Shown here in pieces: positions 56,791-64,000 of a DNA stretch of 64,000 nt. Numbering within the stretch: the first letter of the stretch is position 1; each line of letters starts with the position of its first letter. The position numbers and the translations under genes were made by a program. This DNA is from Lachancea mirantina (Eukaryota > Ascomycota > Saccharomycetes > Saccharomycetales > Saccharomycetaceae). The stretch is taken from assembly GCA_900074745.1 (NCBI GenBank), contig LT598465.1, forward strand, positions 1,116,001 to 1,180,000, given 5' to 3'. The notes beneath the pieces are model-generated. The model was not told the origin of the DNA. It ran no database searches and saw nothing but the letters and a program-made list of their open reading frames with translations.

Positions 56791-57610
56791 AGGAGTATGA
56801 TGATTGCGTTAGCTGAAAGTTTTGTCTAGTTCTAGTCGCAAAGTGATGTATGATCCATGTGAACGATATTACCACAATTGTACAGGAGACGAGATGTGTA
56901 GATCGTAGATAATCAACTAATGGATATAAAAAATTGTAAGTAAGAAGAAAAAGATTGAATGAATCATTTGAGTGATCGATTTCGAGGCAATCCAGCAACA
57001 GCACCAGCAACAGTCAAAAATGTTAGATATTCTGCACTAAAAATTAGCAACAAAGAATCCATGACTTACCGCTACCATTGGCCCACTTGTACAGTTTAAC
57101 AATTAAGCGAACTATGAAAAATCACGAAGTTTCTGCTTCCGAGGCCAACAGCCCCCAATACATTTTTTTCACCCAGTTTTATCATCTCTCATTAACTTCT
57201 GGAGTGTAGCTATGCTTTGCTCCAGGGCCGCCACAGGGCACGAAGCACACCAAAAACACACCTTTTCGAACATTACACGCAGAAACCTTAGGCTTGTGAG
57301 ACTTTAATTTTAAAATTCGCCTTTTCCACTATTTCATATTTCAAAATTTACTACGTGGGACCTTGTTAACAATACAGTGAACAATTAAGGGCATATAAAA
57401 GGTCAGAAAGTTTTCCAGCAACTGAGGCTGTTGGAATCGGACGAAAATCTTATGAGAGTTATCACCCTGAAGTCTATATTCTTACTAATTTGCCCTGTTA
57501 TTTGACACATTTTTCATGTGATTAACGAAAAATGTGCCAAGACACGTAACCTGGTGATAGGCCAAAAAATAGCATGTGTGAAGCAGGAACACCTACACTC
57601 GCTTAGTCTT

Positions 57611-59068
57611 ATGCTGAGATTGAAACTGCGGAAATCAGTAACAATGTCCAGTGGATCGATCAATTACCCTCAAGGTTTTGTTGACTTTCTCAACGCAACT
57701 CCTACGCCTTATCATGCTGTTTTCAACATGAAAGAGCATCTTAAATCGCATGGCTTTAAGGAACTCAGTGAACGAGAATCCTGGAAGGGGAAGGTCAAGC
57801 CCCAGGGCAAATGGTTTGTAACCAGAAACAATTCGTCGATTATCGCTTTTGTTGTTGGGGGGAAGTGGAAGCCCGGAAACCCGTTTGCCATCACAGGTGG
57901 CCACACGGATTCCCCTGTTTTGAAAATCAAACCTATCTCCAAGAGAACCAACGAGCATTTCCAGCAGATTGGAGTCGAGTGTTATGGAGGTGGAATCTGG
58001 CATTCCTGGTTTGACGCTGATCTTGCCATCGCAGGCCGGGTTTTCGTTAAAGACAGCTCTAGTAATGTCAGTGTCGCCAAATTAGTAGACCTTAAGAAAC
58101 CATTGCTCAAGATTCCAACGTTAGCGATCCATTTGGACCGCGACGTAAATCAAAAATTCGAGTTTAACAAAGAAACACAACTCTTGCCAATCGCCGGTTT
58201 GGCCGGCGACAAGCCAAACTCTTGCGGTGCGGAAAACGCCATGTCGGACTCTGAGTTTGCATCAGTGAAATCGATGGTGGAACGGCACCATGAAGATTTG
58301 CTCCGTTTGGTTGCTAGAGAACTTTCGTTGAAACATGTCTCTGACATTGAGGATTTTGAGTTAACGCTTTATGACCACAAGCCTTCATGTCTCGGTGGAC
58401 TCAAGGAAGAATTTGTTTTCTCGGGTCGCTTGGACAATCTGACTACGTGCTTTACTTCATTAATAGGGTTTACAGAGGCAGCAAATTTGGACATTGAGAA
58501 CGAAGAGGGTATTCGAATGATGTCCTGCTTTGACCACGAGGAAGTCGGCTCATCTTCTGCCCAAGGCGCGGATTCTAACTTTCTTCCAAACATCATGGAA
58601 CGACTTGTTTCGTTAGACTCCTCCCAAGCTGCTGAATCTTTGTTGGAGTCGTATGCGAAGTCGTTTTTCCTGTCGTCAGATGTCGCTCACGGCATCCACC
58701 CCAATTACAGTGGTAAATACGAGTCCAACCATAAGCCGCTGCTAGGAAAGGGTCCTGTGATAAAGATCAATGCCAATCAGCGTTACATGACCAATTCCCC
58801 TGGGTTTTTGGTCATAAAGAAACTTGCCGATGCTGCACAAATCCCCCTACAGTTGTTCGTGGTCGCTAATAATTCTCCTTGCGGATCTACAATTGGCCCA
58901 ATCTTGGCCTCCAAAACGGGTATGAGAACCCTTGACATCGGAAATCCAGTTTTAAGTATGCACTCAATTAGAGAAACAGGTGCTGCTGCAGATATCGACT
59001 TACAAATCAAATTGTTCAAAGCCTTTTTCAGCAATTATAGTTCGGTCGAGACCCAAGTGGTCCTTTGA
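57611..59068 (+). CDS. APE4: Aspartyl aminopeptidase (M18)
   Basis: Cytosolic M18 zinc aminopeptidase that removes N-terminal acidic residues and reaches the vacuole by the Cvt route. I chose the ATG at 57611 because MLRLKLRK matches the S. cerevisiae N-terminus, giving 485 residues (490 there); another ATG lies 11 codons later, before SSGSINYP. Metal ligands are visible in TGGHTDSP (His98, Asp100), FSGRLDNLT, CFDHEEVGSSS, SSDVAHGIHPNY and SMHSIRE. The frame is open upstream to 57518, but that part resembles nothing. Counterpart YHR113W. Confidence 0.95.
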   Translation: MLRLKLRKSVTMSSGSINYPQGFVDFLNATPTPYHAVFNMKEHLKSHGFKELSERESWKGKVKPQGKWFVTRNNSSIIAFVVGGKWKPGNPFAITGGHTDSPVLKIKPISKRTNEHFQQIGVECYGGGIWHSWFDADLAIAGRVFVKDSSSNVSVAKLVDLKKPLLKIPTLAIHLDRDVNQKFEFNKETQLLPIAGLAGDKPNSCGAENAMSDSEFASVKSMVERHHEDLLRLVARELSLKHVSDIEDFELTLYDHKPSCLGGLKEEFVFSGRLDNLTTCFTSLIGFTEAANLDIENEEGIRMMSCFDHEEVGSSSAQGADSNFLPNIMERLVSLDSSQAAESLLESYAKSFFLSSDVAHGIHPNYSGKYESNHKPLLGKGPVIKINANQRYMTNSPGFLVIKKLADAAQIPLQLFVVANNSPCGSTIGPILASKTGMRTLDIGNPVLSMHSIRETGAAADIDLQIKLFKAFFSNYSSVETQVVL

Positions 59069-59430
59069 ACATTACATCAAGAAAAAGGGCTCTTGAGGGA
59101 TTTGAAACGTGAAACCGTCATGGTTTGCAAACGAAACTCGTTCGACACAGTTATTAACTTAGCGGACAAAGTTCACGAATAAATTAAGAAATCAGTAAAA
59201 ACAAATATCAATATCTCTGTAGCTCCTGTTCTAGTTGAAAATAGTACGTTTGTAGGATCCATTCTTATGGACTTAATTCGCTTCATCTGCCAGTTTACTT
59301 GGAGGTGGTTTTAAAGAACTTCTGTAAGTAAAGGGCATCGAATTTAATTGTCTAACAATCCAAAAGAAAATACCAATATCAACATCGACAATAAATACAC
59401 CAACAAAACTGTTTGATATTTTCCAATAAG
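59069..59430. other. Spacer between APE4 and ESC2
   Basis: 362 bp, AT-rich, APE4 3' flank and ESC2 promoter. I see no gene or clear regulatory motif. Confidence 0.6.
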
Positions 59431-60828
59431 ATGGTTGACGAGCAGTCTCATGCACAATTGAAAGGAGCTGTGATCACTAGCAATATCGAGGATCAGCTTT
59501 CGTACAGCGATGCCAACAAAACGGTTGGAGGATACATTGAAGATGAGGCACCCGAAGCTGGTGAAGTAGGGCCTGAACGTGAGAAACTACCGCGGTTTTC
59601 GTCCACCATCAAGGTGGTAGCAAGAACTGATACTCAAGAAACCTTAAAAGATGATAAAGAAACGTCAGAAGCACAATTGGATGACCTTGACGACTTTTTT
59701 TACGGAGATTATCTTTTAGGTGGTAAGTCGGTTTCGCAAGAAAAAGGTGTTGTCGAGGACTCAGAAATACCGCGTTTGGATGTAAAGCAGGTTCGGCGTT
59801 TCAAGCGAGAGGATAAGCCCAGAGAATCCGAGACCGGCGATGTAGCGACGAATACGAGAACTACTCGTCGCCGTCGAGTTTCGCATGCATCCAGTAGCTC
59901 CCAGAGCTCCGAGATATCCCAATTAAGTTCTCGAAGTAGCTCAGAGGAGCGTTCGGCTCCCTTACCACTCGAGAAGAGACCGAAAGTGATAGCAGCACAA
60001 GTGCCAGACAGGACCGACACCATCATAATTTCCGACGAGCTACAAACCACCCAAGAACGCCCTGCTAGGAGATCTGTGGACCCCTCGGCTGGGACGAGAA
60101 CACCGGAAGCTGAGGGCATTGCTGCGTATCCGATAAAATTTGTGTCTCAGCTCGAAGGATCCCAAGGCAAAGCTGTCGAGATCAAAGTTCAAGGTGGGCA
60201 CTCGTTTTCATCTATATTACCAACGGCTCTTTCTACACTTACCGAGGAGTATCCGATTCCACCTGAGCTCCAACATATTTACGCCGCAGACCGTGTGACT
60301 TTATTTTATGGGAATGGCGTGAAGGTCTTAGGGTTCATGAAATGCAGTTCGTTCCGACAAGCCGAAAATGAAGAGAACGATAATCAGGATATTGAGATTT
60401 ACATGGTGTCAACTGACAAGGCAAGGGAATATGAGAGGAATTATGCTGTTTTGCGTCAACAAGAGTTAGAGAGCCTAAGTGCGACGCCTGAAGTTCTCGT
60501 AGATTTTACAAAGCAAAGGGGACCGCTACGAATAGAAGAATCTGATGTTGAAGGTTCTGACGATAGCTTACAAATTATTGAACCATCAGAAGACGAGGCG
60601 AGAGTATTGAGGATTGCATTGATGGGCCAAGACAACAAGAAGTTCTACGTCAATGCACGTGAGAGAACCACGTTTGCCAAACTTGCCGATTATTACCGCT
60701 CTGCCAACAGGATTCCGTCATCAAAAAATTTGACATTAACTTTTGACAGCGAGAAAGTCGATCTAAATTGCTCTGTTGATGACTTAGATTTGGAGGACGA
60801 CGATATACTCGAAGTAGTTGTTACCTAA
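59431..60828 (+). CDS. ESC2: SUMO-like-domain genome stability protein
   Basis: Protein with SUMO-like domains that works in silencing, sumoylation and resolution of recombination intermediates at stalled forks (RENi family: Rad60, Esc2, NIP45). From the ATG at 59431 it has 465 residues (456 in S. cerevisiae). The N-terminal half is acidic and serine-rich with a basic patch TRRRRVSHASSSSQSSE. A first ubiquitin-like fold starts near KAVEIKVQGGHSFSSILPTA, and the better preserved second one is the C-terminal 75 residues (VLRIALMGQDNKKFYVN to DDILEVVVT), ending without the Gly-Gly needed for conjugation. Counterpart YDR363W. Confidence 0.93.
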   Translation: MVDEQSHAQLKGAVITSNIEDQLSYSDANKTVGGYIEDEAPEAGEVGPEREKLPRFSSTIKVVARTDTQETLKDDKETSEAQLDDLDDFFYGDYLLGGKSVSQEKGVVEDSEIPRLDVKQVRRFKREDKPRESETGDVATNTRTTRRRRVSHASSSSQSSEISQLSSRSSSEERSAPLPLEKRPKVIAAQVPDRTDTIIISDELQTTQERPARRSVDPSAGTRTPEAEGIAAYPIKFVSQLEGSQGKAVEIKVQGGHSFSSILPTALSTLTEEYPIPPELQHIYAADRVTLFYGNGVKVLGFMKCSSFRQAENEENDNQDIEIYMVSTDKAREYERNYAVLRQQELESLSATPEVLVDFTKQRGPLRIEESDVEGSDDSLQIIEPSEDEARVLRIALMGQDNKKFYVNARERTTFAKLADYYRSANRIPSSKNLTLTFDSEKVDLNCSVDDLDLEDDDILEVVVT

Positions 60829-61128
60829 GACGTAATATCACACTAGTTTAACTTCGATTTGAAAAGCATGACATGACATCTTGATATGGAGCCAAAAGAA
60901 CTTTTTTATCTATATCAAGAGCCTTGTTGGCGCAATCGGTAGCGCGTATGACTCTTAATCATAAGGTTAGGGGTTCGAGCCCCCTACAGGGCTTGTTTTT
61001 GTCAATTTTATTGAGTCGAATCGATCACTAGGAAGTGTTGACTTATTCGTTTACGGTGTGAGTGTGTACTTTCCTAATGCAAATTTTTAAATTAATAATT
61101 TATCTATACGTGTTTAGTATGTCACGCT
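60829..61128. other. Spacer with tRNA-Lys at a synteny break
   Basis: 300 bp between ESC2 and the convergent RPO31, containing tRNA-Lys at 60921-60993. The relatives of the two flanks lie on different S. cerevisiae chromosomes (YDR363W and YOR116C), so a rearrangement end is near the tRNA. The stretch 61080-61110 is very AT-rich. Confidence 0.6.
60921..60993 (+). tRNA. tRNA-Lys(CTT)
   Basis: A 73-nt tRNA gene, no intron. The acceptor stem GCCTTGT pairs with ACAGGGC, the A box is TGGCGCAATCGG, the anticodon arm ATGACTCTTAATCAT has anticodon CTT, and the B box is GGTTCGAGCCC. As far as I recall it is identical to S. cerevisiae tRNA-Lys(CTT). A T5 terminator follows at 60995. Confidence 0.98.
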
Positions 61129-64000
61129 TCAGCTTAGTTTCAGTTCGTTCTGCCCCTTGGCCTTGCACAAGCTCTCGAACAGCGTTGGGTAGGGTTCAAG
61201 GTCTTTAGACGTTACATCCGTTCCTTTAACAACCTTAAATGCACCTGTACCGATAGACATTGTCTGCCCTAAAATGATACACTCTGATACACCTTCTACT
61301 GCATCCTTCTTCATGTAGAAAGCAGCGTCAAATAAGTGATCTGTTGTTTTTTCGAAAGAAGCAAGCTGCAGAACAGAATCTCTCATTTTACTCAACCCGA
61401 ATCTTGTGATACCCAGAACCTCACCTTTGTAAGTCATAACGTCTCCCAGAAGCTGCACATGACGAGGGTCGACGCTCATACCGTGATTGCTCATGGTGTA
61501 GTCAATCTCTCCCACGATACTTGTTCTTGCAGCTTCAATGCCCAAAACACTGTAAACTTCCAGGATATGATTGGTCTTAGTTTTGTAACCGATGACACCG
61601 TCTGTAGTCATCACATCTCTCAAACCATAACCTTCAACTAAAAGCTCTCTGCGACCATCGTCGCGGATATTGATGACAGCCCTGGCAATATCGGGGAAAC
61701 CTTTGACAACAATTCCCGGTAAAGCTCGCCTCAGGTGCTGCATTTTGTAAAAGAGTTCGTTAACGGAGGGGTCTTTAGCCAAAACTGAAATCGATTTCAA
61801 TTTGGCGCCTTCTGGATAAACGTTGATGTTGATTTTCTCTTTGCCTATGATGCTCACGTCGGCCGCGGCAATCTTGAGCTTGGGCGCACGAGTAATTGCA
61901 ACTGCAATGTCCTCTATAGTTAGTTCCAATTGTAGCTTCTCGATGGTTCCAACGTCAATCTTGACCTGAATAAAAGACATGTTGTCTTTGTAGACATCCT
62001 GTATATAGAATGCAACATCCGAAAGAAGAGTTTTCTCTACTCTTCCCTTGACAACACGAGCTGCCCTCTCGTCATGGTCGTTCACTAGAACTGCGTTGAT
62101 AATTGGTGTTGAGATCACCTTCGAAGCGTTAATGATTTCCTTAATACGTGGTACACCTAAAGTGACGTTCATGGAAGCAACTCCCGCAAAATGAAAAGTC
62201 TTTAAAGTCATCTGAGTACCAGGTTCACCAATTGAATGGGCGCCAATGGCACCCACCGCCGTACCAGGTTCAACTTTTGCGCGATGGTATTTGTAGATGG
62301 CAATTTCCAAAAATTTGGTTACCACTTTGCTGCTAATTCTACAAAGTTGGTCAACTGCAGCCTGTGACGCCTCGGGTTCTTCATCAATATCCATAGCATT
62401 TATGTCACTTGGCCGACTCAAATATTTCTGAAGGCCTTTGTTCTTCCTAACATCCGCTAAGAAATCTACCTTCTGCTGTATGTAGACTCTCAAAGAAGCA
62501 TAGAAGTTTCTCTCCGCATCAAATTGATCGATGTATGCAATATTTTCGGTATTCTGATCCTTGAGGACATTTCCCAAGTTGTCGTGCCTAATCAGTTTTA
62601 CTTCCAAGGGCTTCAAAATATGATCTGTTTGTTCCATTATCTGATACGGAAGAAGAAGAGGATCTTTGCGATCGAAAGTGATGTTATAGGCGTGATCCCA
62701 GGACCTGTTGAAGTTAACAGGTTGGGCATTTCCCTCCATATCTAAAGGATCCAAACCGTCACCACCATAGGTAAACTGCACTATACCGTTTGAGGATGTT
62801 CTTACAGTGTTGTCGTATTGGCAAGAGAGATCTTCTAAAGATTTCATCAATCTACGCGACATGTAACCAGTTTCAGCGGTTTTGACAGCGGTGTCGACTA
62901 AACCTTCACGGCCAGAGATGGCATGGAACAGAAATTCGGGGGGAGACAAACCTGAAAAGAACGAGTTTCTCACGAAACCTTTGGACTGCGGTGTCTTGGA
63001 GTTCTTGGGGAAATGAGGCAGTGATCGATCCTGAAAACCATCAGGAACACGATTACCCGAAATGATCTGCTGACCGACAACAGCAACCATTTGGGAAACG
63101 TTTAATGTGGAACCTTTAGAGCCACAGGTAGCCATGATAAGGCAGGAATTCAAGTTATCCAGCTCCTTAATGCATACTTCTCCCACTTCTTCTCTGACCT
63201 TGGATAGTAAACCACCGATTTTAGCTTCCAGGGTCTGTTCCTCGTTACAACCTGGTTGGGTCTCGAGCTTCCCTTTATCAAACAAGTCAATGAGTTCATC
63301 ACACTTTTGATAAGCGTCCTCGACCATGACTTCTTTCTTTTGTTTAAGTTCGGCTCCGGGCGTGACATCGTTAATACCGATCGAGAAACCGCGGTTTCCT
63401 AAAAACCTAGCACAAAGCTTGGCCATCCTGTTCATAGCGTTAGCTGCCTCTTGGGGACCAAAATCTCGAAGGATGGTGTAAAAGACCGAATGCTTTTTAC
63501 CATCTCCTAGCACAGATTTGTCCATGACACCACTCAAAATCTTAGATCCTCTAATGACCACAAAACCGTCATTTTCAGACATTTCGTTTGGATAGGTTTT
63601 GTTTTTTGGCGGAATGTAAACCTTATTCTTTGCATCGACGTTGATCACAACCGGAGATTGACTGTTAGGTTTGATCAGTAGAGAGAAGACTTGTTTTCCC
63701 GTCCACAAAAAATGTGGCTTCATAATTGCTGGTGCTGGAATATCGAATTGCATGGCACCATCGGACATCATGGTTAAAAGTTGAGTTAACTGAAAACGAT
63801 CGAAAAACGAATCTTTGTGAGAGATGAGATACGAACCCGTGATGAAATCTTGAGTTGCTGCAATAATGGGCTCACCAGACTTCGGAGTAAGTAAATTGTT
63901 CTTGACACCCATCAAGTTTATTGCCTCTGCGCGGGCCTCTTCGGTTTGAGGGACGTGAAGGTTCATTTCGTCGCCGTCGAAATCTGCATTATATGGTGTG
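61129..64000 (-). CDS. RPO31: RNA polymerase III largest subunit, C-terminal two thirds
   Basis: Catalytic largest subunit (C160) of RNA polymerase III, which transcribes tRNA and 5S genes. The start is off the right edge; about 957 codons of an expected 1460 are present. The Mg-binding motif NADFDGDEMN is encoded at 63961-63990. Other motifs are MATCGSKGSTLNVSQMVAVVGQQ, RSLPHFPK, FFSGLSPPEFLFHAISGREGL (bridge-helix side), the trigger-loop segment with TQMTLKTFHFAGVASMNVTLG, and the jaw/C-terminal MSVDPRHVQLLGDVMTYKGEVLG. One oddity is codon 62236-62238, CAT (His), where all RNA polymerases I recall have Gln in the AQSIGEP motif. Counterpart YOR116C. Confidence 0.97.
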   Translation of the reverse strand, partial: TPYNADFDGDEMNLHVPQTEEARAEAINLMGVKNNLLTPKSGEPIIAATQDFITGSYLISHKDSFFDRFQLTQLLTMMSDGAMQFDIPAPAIMKPHFLWTGKQVFSLLIKPNSQSPVVINVDAKNKVYIPPKNKTYPNEMSENDGFVVIRGSKILSGVMDKSVLGDGKKHSVFYTILRDFGPQEAANAMNRMAKLCARFLGNRGFSIGINDVTPGAELKQKKEVMVEDAYQKCDELIDLFDKGKLETQPGCNEEQTLEAKIGGLLSKVREEVGEVCIKELDNLNSCLIMATCGSKGSTLNVSQMVAVVGQQIISGNRVPDGFQDRSLPHFPKNSKTPQSKGFVRNSFFSGLSPPEFLFHAISGREGLVDTAVKTAETGYMSRRLMKSLEDLSCQYDNTVRTSSNGIVQFTYGGDGLDPLDMEGNAQPVNFNRSWDHAYNITFDRKDPLLLPYQIMEQTDHILKPLEVKLIRHDNLGNVLKDQNTENIAYIDQFDAERNFYASLRVYIQQKVDFLADVRKNKGLQKYLSRPSDINAMDIDEEPEASQAAVDQLCRISSKVVTKFLEIAIYKYHRAKVEPGTAVGAIGAHSIGEPGTQMTLKTFHFAGVASMNVTLGVPRIKEIINASKVISTPIINAVLVNDHDERAARVVKGRVEKTLLSDVAFYIQDVYKDNMSFIQVKIDVGTIEKLQLELTIEDIAVAITRAPKLKIAAADVSIIGKEKININVYPEGAKLKSISVLAKDPSVNELFYKMQHLRRALPGIVVKGFPDIARAVINIRDDGRRELLVEGYGLRDVMTTDGVIGYKTKTNHILEVYSVLGIEAARTSIVGEIDYTMSNHGMSVDPRHVQLLGDVMTYKGEVLGITRFGLSKMRDSVLQLASFEKTTDHLFDAAFYMKKDAVEGVSECIILGQTMSIGTGAFKVVKGTDVTSKDLEPYPTLFESLCKAKGQNELKLS

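Larger units (their letters stand above)
55666..57610. other. Longest spacer (TFC6-APE4), repeat-bearing, gene-poor
   Basis: 1945 bp between divergent TFC6 and APE4. In S. cerevisiae YHR112C, a cystathionine gamma-synthase-like gene, lies between UBA4 and APE4; I see no trace of it here. Two copies of the CACGTGAT repeat face each other at about 56405-56595 and 56630-56790. Frames at 55913-56137 and 56774-57010 have no recognisable motif. The right 250 bp are the APE4 promoter. Confidence 0.6.

Overview
The window comes from a budding yeast of the family Saccharomycetaceae that branched off before the whole-genome duplication (a Lachancea-, Kluyveromyces-, Torulaspora- or Zygosaccharomyces-type genome; I cannot settle the genus). 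The evidence is compact, almost intron-free genes in the standard code, proteins that resemble S. cerevisiae along their whole length, and a gene order that interleaves pairs of S. cerevisiae regions. Gene names below rest on my memory of S. cerevisiae proteins and gene order, not on a search.

Layout. (1) 1-12423: GLO4/GLO2 (cut by the left edge), CCC2, CKB2, HIR2, MSW1, CYC2, CIA1, PEP12. This mixes S. cerevisiae YOR036-YOR040 with YDR267-YDR272. (2) A roughly 950 bp spacer holds a synteny break. (3) 13375-34830: BIG1 (one intron), ATP22, KIC1, SBE2/SBE22, YPQ2, GRE3, YPT35, TRR1/TRR2, CDC12, TRP4, SPC110, CNL1. This mixes YHR101-YHR107 with YDR350-YDR357. (4) 34831-42481 is an accessory insertion between CNL1 and the GGA gene, which are neighbours in S. 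cerevisiae. It holds a DHA1-type drug:H+ antiporter, a divergently transcribed nitroreductase of the FRM2/HBN1 type, and a Zn2Cys6 regulator, in repeat-bearing spacers. (5) 42482-60828: GGA1/2, EAF1, BCP1, CTM1, ERP5, tRNA-Val(AAC), UBA4, TFC6, APE4, ESC2, continuing the YDR358-YDR363 / YHR108-YHR113 mix. (6) tRNA-Lys(CTT) and the 3' two thirds of RPO31, cut by the right edge, after a second synteny break.

How the genes relate. Most are housekeeping: copper delivery, CK2, histone repression, mitochondrial translation and cytochrome c maturation, Fe-S assembly, endosomal and Golgi traffic, septin and spindle-pole structure, tryptophan synthesis, thioredoxin reduction, Pol III transcription. 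Two genes that S. cerevisiae split into cytosolic and mitochondrial paralogues (GLO2/GLO4, TRR1/TRR2) are single here and each has two in-frame ATGs, the first adding a short basic leader. This suggests one gene makes both forms.

The best candidates for something new are the three-gene transporter, nitroreductase and regulator insertion with tandem 15-bp repeats in its shared promoter; three consecutive perfect inverted repeats upstream of YPQ2 (23017-23109); a GC-rich perfect palindrome at 682-704; a decayed CACGTGAT-containing repeat family of about five copies lying where gene content differs from S. cerevisiae; and a Gln-to-His change in the near-universal trigger-loop motif of the Pol III large subunit.
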